This document shows positions 53,061 through 64,000 of a DNA stretch of 64,000 nt, in pieces (position 1 is the first letter of the stretch; each line of letters opens with the position of its first letter). Where the stretch lies: NCBI GenBank assembly GCA_022829145.1, contig CM040753.1:12097884-12161883 (forward strand). The letters run 5' to 3'. A program made the translations under genes and the position numbers. The notes under the pieces were generated by a model. The model was given only the letters and a program-made list of their open reading frames with translations. It did no database searches and had not been told where the DNA came from. This stretch comes from Albula goreensis. Taxonomy: Eukaryota > Chordata > Actinopteri > Albuliformes > Albulidae.

Positions 53061-56000
53061 TACCTATCTCGTGTTGTGAGCAGCTGTTTATCTGAGAGCT
53101 GCCAAGATTCCTCTCTTTTAAATAAAGGAAAGGAATAAAAGCGAGATTTTTTTTTTTTTTTTTTAACCCCGGTCCTTAAGGGTTCCTTATTGATCATTGG
53201 GCCTCCCCTGTGAAGAGGTCCTTATGCAGATTACAGGTTTGTTCTGCAAACCGACGTCAAGTGCATCACCCCAATTTCAAGGAATACATTAGACGGTGCA
53301 TCATAAAAGGTGCGATACTGAGCCTTGTGGGACTCTGGGTGCCAATGACCCACTGTCGGTTTTCTAGCTTTAGTTGATTCTTAGATTTATACAAATTTGG
53401 AAAGCCTTTGATTCGCACATGTAGCTGAGCCTGTGTGGAAACAGAATCAGAAATACTAACTCTCATTAAGGATGTGGACATTATACCAGAGATGATCTCT
53501 AAAGCAGCACGAGCAGAACATCTTCAGTATTATTTTAGTATTGTTCCATCTCATGAAAATAAGCGCAGCATATGTGTATTTGCTGCTATAAATGAAATAT
53601 AGGGTTCTTTCACAAACACTTCTTTAATTTCATTTGATTTGGTTTGCCGGTGAACCCCAGTTGTGTCCCTGTTCTGTGTTATTTCCTCAGCTCTCCATCA
53701 GAGGGGTTAACAATTCAAGGCTGCCGAAATTCACTGGAGGGGGCTGTACTTGGGCCTGGCTCTGAACACTGTGGTCCCGCAGAGTTCATTCATAATTTCC
53801 ACTATACACATATATAATATGGGTGCGTGTGTTTTCGCATTTGCACTCCCAAAACTGTCCTGACCCCCACTCCCAGTCTCCCACAGCTGGCAGGAATGAC
53901 CTTGAATGGCATTTTCGTGTTGAGTTATCAAGTGTACTGTCTGCCTTACGCTTATTTATAGTCTGTAATTGACAGAGAAACATTTAACTACTGTATCTGC
54001 CCAATACTAGAAAAGATACACATTAATTCATGATAACCCTGAATATACCCTGGCTCCACTGTTATAATACAAATTTTGTATTGAATATTTTCTTTGCCTA
54101 GAAGAGCATTATTGTGTAGACGATGGGTTATTTAAAAAAGCAGTCTTTTAAAAATACTTTTAATATACTTTAAAACGCTTCGTTGCTCTAATGTGCATAT
54201 TATGCATAATTATTACACTGGAGAAATTCAGGAGATGTCCTTGAAGTTTTTAAATTTCTGGTTTTTTATCAGAGGACCATTTTATCAGTTTTTAAGGAAC
54301 ACTTGAAAATAAAACACTGCTAGGATTTCCAAGTAATACCACTCAGGTTGTTTCATGTCTGTTACTTCATTATTACAGTTGATATTCTACCTACCTATGT
54401 CCATTAGTAAAGGGGACCATGTTCCCCATTTTTGCCACCAAAGGGTTATGGTCTATGATTATTTCTTTTTGCTTCAAAACTACAAGCAGAAAACTTGTCT
54501 GCCCTACAAAGAAGACAGACAAACAACAAGATGACCAAGTGAGACCATTTTTAACAGGAGGACATGTTTGAATTAGATGTTCAGTCTCCTACTCTAAATG
54601 GATTTCTGAAGCACTTGTTTGTAGGATTTCAATTGGACATAACCTTGAATTTTTTATGTGAGGTCTTTATGGTTTAAGTGCCAGCATAACATGAAGAGGC
54701 TGAATGCATACTTTTCATTTTTTGAAATTGAAAAATCTCTTTCTAAAGCTATGCCATTGTTCAGGTAATGGAATGCTCAGAGCGAGGTCTAGGTGCTTTA
54801 AAGTTTCTAATGACTAATAAGGATGAAAAAACAGATTAATGCTTTGAGGTTTTTTATACCTACTTATGTATAATGCAGACATTTAAATGAAATGACTGTG
54901 GCCTTCAGTTCTTTTAATTCAAAACCATCTGTATTTGTTTTCATGTTAAGGTTATGTTTTGCATAATAAGGGCAGAATATTCCTATTTTCCTATTTTATG
55001 TTCACCCATTTTCCCCCCAATGCTAAGTTTGTGTTAAGGCCCCTAACAAGGTCACATGCTATAAACACCATTTTTCCTAAATGGTGAGAAACTCTGCTAA
55101 TTGCGCATCATGTTCTCAATCATTAATGTTTTTTTTCATATCTGTTTTACTGCAAACGACCATGAGCATATTCTTAGAAATATTAATGATACATACTGCA
55201 TTGTAGAAAATTTAACCACCTGCTTTTTCACATCACAAAACTGACAGTGGAAAACAAATCATATTTGGTTACTTAAGGACAATAATGTACAAAATAAAAA
55301 AATGTATTTTTTGACCGAGTCACACCAGCATCACAGTTAATATGAATATACAGCACAGGTAGCTTTTCAGCACAGTTGCTTTTCAGTTGAAACGCAGAAT
55401 TTAGGTTTATTTTGTTTATTTTACTTCTGTGAATTCTTCTGCATTTGTCTAATAATTCATACTGAGAACTGACTGTGTCTGTATACCAAGCCTGAGTGAA
55501 CATACCCACTTTCATTACCAATACCACCCACCAGACGTGCAGGAAACGTTGGAAGTAGAAAATTTCGCTAAACCTTGTGGGTTTGCTGGCCTGGAGTCGA
55601 GACTGAATAAAAGAGAAACAGATGCATATGCCTACTTTTTGTCTATTTTTTCAGATTCTTCTTTGCTGAGTGGCATCTTCTTTGATTCGTGGATGTGGGC
55701 CAAGCCCTCTGTTTTTGTCCTGATTGGAGAAGTGGGGGAGGCACAGAGACCATATGAGAATAACTAGATACTGTGTGCTATAATTGGTTCCAAAATGGGC
55801 ATCATGATCTTGTGTGTATAATTTTTCAGTGATTTTGTAATCGCAGTTCTATAGTACTTTCAACCTTGATAGTAACACATGACCGGATTATATGCTCAAC
55901 TAAGGTGTGCCCCATTACTTATCCTGTCCAGCTGCTTTCAAACTGCGGATTTTGTCTATTAATGTGTTTCTGTATGTGTGTTTCTCAAATATTTCCACCT

Positions 56001-57155
56001 CATTAACCAAACTTTGAGGTTAAATCTTTGAACAGCCACTTAAAATAGATGATCAAAATATGAAGTTATTGTTGTAAAGGGAAATGTTAATGAAAATTAA
56101 AATACATTTAAAATACAGTATTTGATGATGTAAAGACCATTTGTGAAAATATACCATGTTGCTGTACAATTTGACAGTACACTTGTATAGTTACTGTGAA
56201 CTTTGCAAATTCATATGATTCTAGATTTCATGTATTTTGCTGTATGTGTTGTTTTCCAGTCCTCATTTTCTCTATTTCTCCATGCCCTGTGTCCTGTTGT
56301 GTTCTAGATCATTATTACCATTCTTTCATGACCAAGCAGTTACTACAAAATGTAGTTTTGTTTCAACAAAATTTAATAAATGACAAAATTTCAAATAATC
56401 CACAATTCATTTCTGAGCATAATATTTTCTGTCTGTACCTGAAAGTATGTATATACTACTGTACTTATTTCTTGAAGTTGTCTAATAGATAAAATGTATG
56501 TTATGCTTCATATAGCTCATTGAGTATGTACACTTTACCAAAATATTTGTTTGCATGACATGTATCGGGGCTTCATAATTGAAATGTTGTATGTCAAATT
56601 ACAGAAATGTATTTAAAGTGATATTTCTTTGGCCATTTGCTTAAAATTACATCTATCAAAATCTAATTTTCTGTTAGTTTGATTTTCCCTAAATGCAGTT
56701 TTTGTTTGTGATTAAAATAAGACAATGAAACATAAAGACAATAGGCTCTTGTGTTTTATATTCCAACTTTAATCTCACAAGAACGTAGTAGTGGGAGGGA
56801 ATGTAACCTGCTATTTGCTTGGCGTCACCGGGTTTTTTTTTTTTTGTCAAAGAAAGGTTAGGATGAGAAGGTGATTATTTTTGTGCATGGTGTGATATGT
56901 ATATGAATAATTTCGGGGGGTTTATTCATTGTCGAATGTGAAGTTAAAAATAAAGACAATCCTTCGGAACATAATTGTTCATCAGAATTTCTCCCTTCCT
57001 TCGTAATGAATTTGAATGAACGTGTACCCTTGTATACAGAATTGAAAAGTCTCTTTACTTGAGTTGTACAAAACATTAAGATTGAATCTAATCTTTAGAA
57101 TCCAGCTGATTTTTCCAAATCAAGTAACTAAATAACATAATTTTTCTTCCTGCAG

Positions 57156-57290
57156 GACACTTTTTCCAAAACTGTGGACAGCGTGCAGGGTGGATGTAAT
57201 CTTCATGTGCCCATGGAGGTTGAGCTGACATCCTGCTTCTCTCTAAGCCCTAAACCTCAGAATGTCTGTACTGGTTTATATTTGGACTGA
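57156..57290 (+). CDS. adgrd2: adgrd2 last coding exon with stop codon
   Basis: After a strong acceptor (tttttcttcctgcag), phase 0 continues the frame for 44 residues, DTFSKTVDSVQGGCNLHVPM through VCTGLYLD, to TGA at 57288-57290. The phase matches the 43038 donor. The exon ends the cytoplasmic tail, which totals about 153 residues after TM7. The C-terminus LYLD is not a classical PDZ ligand, although the final acidic residue leaves weak possibilities. A+T-rich 3' UTR follows. The joining of this exon is inferred from phase and borders, without transcript evidence. Confidence 0.7.
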   Translation, partial: DTFSKTVDSVQGGCNLHVPMEVELTSCFSLSPKPQNVCTGLYLD

Positions 57291-57698
57291 GGACTAGCTG
57301 TATGGAAATTATAACCTTTCATTGACACTAACTTTTGTGAGTTATAAAATATGTCCTGTGTCTTTGTGAAGTTTCTGAATCATATTTTAGCTCTGACTGC
57401 ATCATAATCTCATGATGTATTTTAAGACCTAGTTTTCTTGTTTTTTTATGACAACTGTCTCACAATAGCTAAGTAAAATTACCTATGTAGTATTAACACT
57501 ATTTAAATGTGTAAATCATGTCAGTGTTGACTACACATTTAAGAATGCACGTCTTAAATGTAAAATGATTTTAAATCGCCCTTTTTTTGCCTATACATTT
57601 AAATGCTTGTTTTACAGAAATGTGTACCATCTGCTATTAAAAAGATGACAAAGTAATATCAATGTGAACAGTACCAAGTTTTACATGGAATGCACACT

Positions 57699-57776
57699 AA
57701 AATGTCCAGTGTTCATTTATCACTAACAGTGTACATATGAGTCCACTGTTAGTATTAAATTAACACTGGACATTTT
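57699..57776. repeat. near-perfect 78-nt hairpin in the 3' UTR
   Basis: Two 33-base arms (57699-57731 and 57744-57776) are reverse complements with only three mismatches, around a 12-base loop. The outer 15 bases, AAAATGTCCAGTGTT, and the inner 10, ACTAACAGTG, pair perfectly. Its size is within the range of a microRNA precursor, but it also fits a foldback repeat. No small RNA is recognised. Confidence 0.8.
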
Positions 57777-58497
57777 GCTATGTGTTGGTTTTTTCATCAT
57801 TCCTTAGTTCACAAACAATTAGACTGCACATGAAGAAAAGTATAGGATAATTATTTTAAACATATAGCATTTAGAGAATTATCTGGGAGTAATATGATCT
57901 GTGAGGTCAGATCACATTACTTTGAAAATACCATCAGATTAAGGTCTGCGTTCATGGTTTTTTGCAGTTTGTTTCAAAATATTAGTTGTCTTGTGGTAAA
58001 ATTCAGGAAAAAATGCATAACTGTGAATTTGACGATTGAGAAACTGTCGTTTTTTCCCATGATGACTTTATTAAATTTTCCATTGTTAAGTGTGAAAAGC
58101 ACAAGGCGTAGGTGTGTTGCAGCTTTTCTGTTGGACTTCTTTTCAGGCTCTCTACTCTTGCATCTATACTGTTAATACTGTCTCACTTATGTTCAAAGCA
58201 TACATGTACAGGAAAACAAGATATATACCTACGTATACCAAGCAACAAAGAGGTTATGTTTGTACTTTACTGATAGCACTGTTCATTTTCAAATCAAAAT
58301 ACAAAGAGGACTAACCCATACCCTTCTATCAACAACATGAGGGATCTTCACATATCTCTTTTTCTGGGCATGATTTTAAAGTCATATGTTTTAGCTGTAG
58401 TTGTACTCAGTCTTAAAGCATTGTCGTTAACCTGTGGTGCAATATAAAATGCCGAATTTACTTCTGTATGCTGTGCAATGTGATCAAAATGTCTAAA

Positions 58498-58564
58498 AAT
58501 AAAAAAAAAACTTGTGAAATCCATTCACTAATTTACTAAACTAAATCATTTGCATGTCAATAAA
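58498..58564 (+). terminator. adgrd2: candidate adgrd2 polyadenylation signals
   Basis: AATAAA occurs at 58498-58503 and at 58559-58564. The second is followed by GT/T-rich sequence (cttgtttatttc), as expected downstream of a cleavage site. Confidence 0.45.
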
Positions 58565-58860
58565 CCCAGAAAAAGTTCCACGGCTTCTACCCTTGTTTAT
58601 TTCATGAAACTAAAGAGGCGAAAAGTAAAGAGTGGCAGAAGTGAGAAAGAGCAGGAAAGAGAGCGATGGAGAGGGGTTGGCGTATAATTATTTATTGAAA
58701 CATGAGTTAAAATTCCATCAGCTTAAAGGAACTCCCAGGCAGGAGGTGGCGTGACAGTGTCATTCTGGCTGCAGAGTTGGAGGGGAGCTGAGGATCTGAG
58801 AGGTGAAGTGAGCTGGACATCCAAGGCAGCTGCAGAACGTTAATAAACACACAACATGAG

Positions 58861-58886
58861 GGGTTAGGGTGGTGGTTTGGGTGGGG
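58861..58886 (+). other. G-quadruplex motif between convergent genes
   Basis: G-runs at 58861-58863, 58867-58869, 58879-58881 and 58883-58886, with loops of 3, 9 and 1 bases. It lies about 300 bases past the inferred adgrd2 poly(A) site. Confidence 0.5.
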
Positions 58887-59010
58887 TTGGAACGACAGAT
58901 TGTCTGATCACACACATGATAGGATAAAATTAAGTCACAGGAATTGATCAGCCAAAGCCAAAGATTTTGCAGAAAGGGATCTTTTCTTTTTTGCTCTTAC
59001 AGTATTAAAA

Positions 59011-59048
59011 ATAATAACAACAACAACAACAACAATAATAATAATAAT
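59011..59048. repeat. (AAC)n/(AAT)n trinucleotide repeat
   Basis: Mixed AAC and AAT units in the spacer between the two genes. Confidence 0.9.
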
Positions 59049-61369
59049 CCTGTTCAGAGTGAATATTGAATGAATGGAAGGTTCTACTTCTAATGACCTA
59101 TACTAACCCTTATACACAAGAGGGGTTAGGTAATTAATGTAAAAAAATACAAAAGTGAGCAGATCAATGTTCAGACAGCATGTGAAATGGAGCTTAGGTG
59201 TGTAAAATGTGTTTTTGAGCACCTAAATTATATATTCTTAATGATTAAATTATGGGCAGTACAGGATTCCAATTATTGGACATGCTAGTGAACACTGCAT
59301 TAAAAGATGTTTGGTCAGAACAGCAATGTGACCAGACAAAAATAAAACAGGCAGACCGCTCTTTTCTTCGCAGAATAACGTTAGCATGACGTCATGTTAA
59401 AATATTTCTGCCCTCATTGATGATTGTAACATTTCACAATGTTGTAAGACAAATATAGAATTCACAAGCTGACAGTTAGGAATGCAAATAACCATACCGA
59501 TCACTGAAAGACCTTGTTCCTTTTCTTCATTTATGATGATACTAAACATGACAAATGCAGTCTTTGGTATAGAATAAACAATGCTCACGATACTAAGTCT
59601 TAGATGTCAGAATTAACTGTGTTTAAACTTAATGTAGAAAAGTGATGCAACAACCAGTCACATCCATAAACTTAAATACAATACTTATTTTTCTTTTAAT
59701 TTTACAGTTGTGAGTTCCATAGACATTTAATCAAAATTACTGTGATAATTTTTAAGATCATTATTTTTGTCCCTGAACTGCATTTCAACACTAGTTTTTA
59801 AACATGCTACAGTAAACAAATATATTTGGCTATGACACTCCTTGCTTATAGCAAACACAAGGATCAAACCAAGAAGCAATAAATTAATTTAGTTTTGAGC
59901 GGCACCAGTGATATACAATGAAAGTAGAACATTAAAAAAACAAAAATTTCTACAAAGAAAATGGCATAAACGGAAATAAAAACCTTAGTTCGATATGGAA
60001 AAGTGATCTTGAGGCGAACAGAAACATCTACAAATTAAAATTTAAGTGAGATTCCTTTCTGATTTTAGTGTCTCACGACATAATTAAGTACTGGTCAAAA
60101 GAAAACATACTGCACACACCAGAGAAAGCAACCCAGGAATATTTTAAGGAAATCATTGCTTTGCAATTTGCTTCATCACAGTTCTCTCCCACAGGACCTA
60201 ATAAATGTAAACACCTCTTGTATTTCTTTTTTTTTTAATTTTACAACATTAATACTTAATATATTTTTTTACATATTTTAATTCACATCTGCACGGTTAG
60301 CTAGCATGGTAATGAAATAAGGCAAGACTCACATAACTGTGACATCACAAATTCATAATACTGATATTTAAGTTTTTTTATCACCACACTTTGTTCTGCA
60401 GCAGGCTTTGGTCTAGTATTGACAGAGGCAGAATTTCTTCTTCCTGTCTCCTGGAACCTTCCTTTGTTCTATATCAATATTTGTATGTATTTTATATAAC
60501 AGGACAAATTAGTCATGAATTCATAGCTCTTTGCTTATATTTATAGGTTGATGGGTGTTCCCTTCATCCACATGCTTTAAAATATAGCTACAAAAAATTA
60601 ACGCAATTTGGGTAAAAACGTCAATGTCATATGAATTAATAATGAACTGTTGTCTGTTTGTTTTTAGACAAAGTAGCATCTCAGAATGACAAAGAGGATG
60701 AAATTACTGCCTTTTAAAGTAATTGTTTTTGTATTTTTCTTTTTGTGAGAGGCGACAAACAAGTTTCTGTTTGGGCACAAATACAGGTCTGACATCAAAC
60801 CAAACCCAGTCCATCTTCAGTGTTCATTATGGTGTTCCTAACATTTTGTGCCTTGAGACCCAACAGTGGGGAAAGTCTTCAGCTCTTCTATCAGACAGAG
60901 TACCAACAATGACAATCACAATTGATTCAAAAAAACCCATCAGTCTTGGCCAACCTGCATCTCAAAAATGCTTAAAAGGAGCACGAGGGATGATCCCCTC
61001 TCTTCAATTGTTCTCCTCTAATAAGTGCACAGTTCTCCTTGTTTGTGATCATCTGTTGGTTACAGTCTGCAAGTCTTGTTACATCACAACGACTGCTATT
61101 TATAAAAGAAAACAACAACAAAAGAAAGTCTCTTTCATTTCAGTATGATACCACCCTGCTTGAAAGTCTTTATTTTCTCTCTGATTGATCCATCATTTGC
61201 TGGTCAACACAAGCACGGGGATGTCCAAGTCTCTAATGTCTGTTGTGTTTTGAATAGGGCGGAGGAGGGTGCAGGTGGAAGGTGACGATATTTCTGGGGG
61301 ACGGGAAACAGGAAAGTAGGTGGGGTTGGGAGAGTTTGATGGACAGGGATATTGGTAGCGGTGGGTGTC

Positions 61370-61786
<417 letters not shown>

Positions 61787-62389
61787 TTATACAGGTAAGA
61801 ACTGTAACCACAGGAGTTTTATAAACATTTAAGTGCTGTGCATTCAGATTTCACACCATAAAACTACAGTATAATGTTACACATGTGTAACAGTTTACTG
61901 CCTGGGAGAAAAGTGTATTCATTTTTTAAACTGGAATTTCTCTTATTGACAAAAACACTGTTTATTAAAAAAATGATACAGCAGACTGTAAGTTTATGTA
62001 TTGGCACAGAATGGTAGTCAGCATAGCCAGTTCAAACACGGACAGAAAATGACCTTATTTTTATCCTTTGTACATACAATTCTGTAAATACCTGATATGG
62101 AAGTGCTTCTTGCACATGTCTGGCAGTTATAGGAACATCTCAGTGATAAGGGGAGATAGATTATATGAACTAAGAAAAATAAATAAATGTATAGCAGACT
62201 AAATTGCTCTCAGTGTAATGTATGACTAGCTAATGAATCCCTGGTGTACCCCTGTATTTAATCTGCCGTAAAGACCACTGCACGCAATCTTTTATTAATT
62301 CCTTTGACCCTAGGTTGAATGTGAAGTGGGAACCCCTGTGCAGTTCATTCTAATAGAAACTGACAGGGTCCCTGTGTCTGTTTGACACC

Positions 62390-62640
62390 TCCAAATGATT
62401 CTGAAAGACTCTGACCCGCCCGGCCATCACTAATGAACCAGCTGGCACACTCCACTGCTTCCCAAAATAATCTGCCCCGCGACCGCCTCGCCTGGAAAAA
62501 GAAAATACATCAGTGACTAATGAGGGCTGCAGAATGAGCAGTGAGTCCTTCACAGCCCAGCGTAGGGAGGCGGCTTGCCCTGACCCCTCTGTGACACTCA
62601 GAGGCAAACTCAGGCCAAGAATGGGCCGTGCACCTGACAC
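62390..62640. promoter_or_regulatory. G+C-richer CNE-like block in nr5a1 intron
   Basis: A balanced block in A+T-rich intron. It contains CATCACTAATGAACCAGCTGG (CTAATGA homeodomain-like and CAGCTG E-box), AAAATAATCTGC, and GTGACTAATGAG at 62513-62524. A 99-codon minus-strand frame across it is not recognised. In mouse, pituitary and ventromedial-hypothalamus enhancers of Nr5a1 lie in the corresponding intron 6 (established, from memory). That this block is related is inference. Confidence 0.3.
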
Positions 62641-63239
62641 CTCCCTCACGCCCTCCCCACATACACATACAAATTTATATTAACAAGACATTGGCATCCT
62701 CTGCTAGTCATTTTCTGCTGCAAATATTTTTATTACGTTTTCACATCTATTTCTTATATAAACATGGCCAAAGAAATAGACAGGACCATTGCAAGTGCTC
62801 CTGGTTTATTTCACTCACCTTTTACTCCTAGATATTGTACTATAAGGACAACATTGATAGTTGTTGCTGCAGTTTAAAATTATGAACGCATACTCCTGGT
62901 TTGTGACCCACTGATGTATTTTGGATATATCTTGTATTTAATTTGCATTTCACCCATTTTTTTTTATTTTGCTCATTCAATTGCAGACTTGCTGAGATAC
63001 TGTATGTGTGACAGGATCATTAGTCAAGATATCAGATGTTACCATGGTTTCAAGGCAAGAATTTCTGGGGCTATCTGGGAATGAGGAAGGGGGAGACTTA
63101 AAACTACTGAGATTTAAAGCCGAATAGCTCTGTCAAATTAATTAGGAAAAAAAGATGCAAAAAAAGCTTGATTTTAATTGCTAATTATTATGAGGCTCCT
63201 TTTGAAAAAAAAAAGAGAAAAAAGGGGTGTGGGGGGAGG

Positions 63240-63430
63240 TAGACCAAAAATGATTGATGGCATTGGCTTGATCTCGCCCCACATAAGCAAACATCCAGCC
63301 AGGTTGCTGGCAGTACAGCACATTGTGCAGTTAGTGTTTATTTCATTTATCAGTGGCGAGGAAACCCAGCTTGATCATGCCACACTGATAAAGAGTGAAA
63401 ACTGTATTATCAGCGCTATGCAGTGAGAGA
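63240..63430. promoter_or_regulatory. CNE-like block with three GATA-type sites
   Basis: TGATAA-type cores occur at 63347-63352 (inverted), 63386-63391 and 63407-63412 (inverted). TTTATCAGTG (63346-63355) and CACTGATAAA (63383-63392) are exact inverted copies. A forkhead-like AGTGTTTATTTC lies just before them. No reading frame or repeat explains the block. Confidence 0.3.
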
Positions 63431-63903
63431 GTCAGGTTGAAGCTCAGTACGGTACGTCCTCTTATCTTCCCTCTCTACATTATCCACTGTGGGACTAATT
63501 ATCAACTTTTTTTCACATGAAACAGCCTTGCTGCGCTCACTCGGTGCCGACGCTCAACGCTAAACCCCTAGGTCCTGCGGAATATATTGTTCATTTGACT
63601 AGCGATCACGCAAGGCGACCCTGTACGTACATGCGCTGCATCAATATGCTAGGGTGGTTTTCTCTTTAATTAGAAAAAATTCCACATATCCACCATGTTC
63701 ATTCAAAAGGAGATGAGGGTACAAGCCTCCCCACCCCTTGCACACACAGCAATACAGTGAATGTGTTGTTCTATAATTTAGATGCTCGTTCATTTAATAT
63801 CTTGTAGGGTTAGAAAATATTCTGATAAAAAATACATTTAAAAAGTGACCACAATGTTTTATCAACTTCAGTGAAGATTCGATTTTCGATTTGATTCAAA
63901 TTA

Positions 63904-63930
63904 CAGTCAGTCAGTCAGTCAGTCAGTCAG
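63904..63930. repeat. (CAGT)n microsatellite
   Basis: Nearly seven perfect tetranucleotide units near the window end. Confidence 0.95.
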
Positions 63931-64000
63931 AACAACTGACACATAAACAGAAATACAGGGAGGGTGAGGATTTTTAATAAATTTGCAAACTCTTATTCAA

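Larger units (their letters stand above)
43039..57155 (+). other. adgrd2: last adgrd2 intron, about 14 kb
   Basis: The donor is gtaaca and the acceptor is tttttcttcctgcag. It contains a fish-repeat-like fragment (44430-44478), a G+C-rich block (45135-45680), a possible alternative terminal exon (46443-46577), a large foldback (50368-50500), poly(T) runs (50593-50612, 53147-53164) and CNE-like islands (51480-51910, 52630-53060). The rest is A+T-rich and shows nothing recognisable. Confidence 0.75.
57291..58585 (+). other. adgrd2: adgrd2 3' UTR (inferred)
   Basis: A+T-rich sequence from the stop to two AATAAA signals: 58498-58503 (within an A-run) and 58559-58564 (caataaaccc). An ATTAAA near 57636 could be an earlier site. 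The UTR holds a near-perfect 78-nt hairpin (57699-57776). The end point is a guess based on the second signal. Confidence 0.45.
58586..61369 (-). other. nr5a1: convergent spacer and inferred nr5a1 3' UTR
   Basis: Between the two genes' 3' ends. On the minus strand, AATAAA lies at 61170-61175 (200 bases after the nr5a1 stop) and at 58691-58696 (2.7 kb after), so a short or a long 3' UTR is possible. The interval holds a G-quadruplex pattern (58861-58886), an AAC/AAT repeat (59011-59048) and A+T-rich DNA. An open plus-strand frame of 141 codons (60723-61148) is not recognised and is probably chance. Confidence 0.4.

Noticed and set aside
60723-61148. 141-codon plus-strand open frame in the spacer
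   Set aside because: It is antisense to the likely nr5a1 3' UTR, with no recognisable domain and no exon or promoter context.

Overview
The window is vertebrate nuclear DNA: about 60% A+T, long introns, small exons with GT/AG borders, scattered repeats and no dense coding. A ray-finned fish is most likely. The evidence is the NR5A ligand-binding-domain sequence, a fragment near 44.43-44.48 kb resembling a motif common in fish interspersed repeats, and a tRNA-derived SINE. The long introns suggest a moderately large genome. The species cannot be named from the sequence.

Two genes converge tail to tail. From 0.94 to about 58.6 kb on the + strand lies the 3' part of an adhesion GPCR gene, read here as adgrd2 (GPR144-like). 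Six coding exons (938-1058, 20086-20127, 26816-26869, 29572-29761, 42956-43038, 57156-57290) join in one continuous reading frame. They encode TM6, TM7 and an unusually long Ser/Pro-rich cytoplasmic tail of about 153 residues. The extracellular region and TM1-5 lie upstream of the window. On the - strand, 61370-61617 is the last coding exon of an NR5A nuclear receptor (SF-1/LRH-1 family), with helices 10-12 and the AF-2 motif. Its other exons lie beyond 64 kb. From memory, human ADGRD2 and NR5A1 have the same convergent arrangement on chromosome 9, so the pair looks like conserved synteny and supports calling the receptor nr5a1. Its residues are, however, also very close to LRH-1 (NR5A2).

About 98% of the window is non-coding. 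The introns hold a Tigger/MER2-like DNA transposon (8.70-9.16 kb), a SINE (10.28-10.45 kb), a large foldback (50.37-50.50 kb), several microsatellites, and G+C-richer islands that look like conserved non-coding elements (near 7.6, 34, 36.7, 38.6, 40.9, 45.4, 51.6, 52.8, 62.5 and 63.3 kb). Some of these carry homeodomain, forkhead or GATA-like sites. The last two islands lie in the nr5a1 intron that corresponds to the enhancer-bearing intron 6 of mouse Nr5a1. The adgrd2 3' UTR contains a strong 78-nt hairpin. No tRNA, rRNA or CRISPR array, and no intact transposon protein, was recognised.
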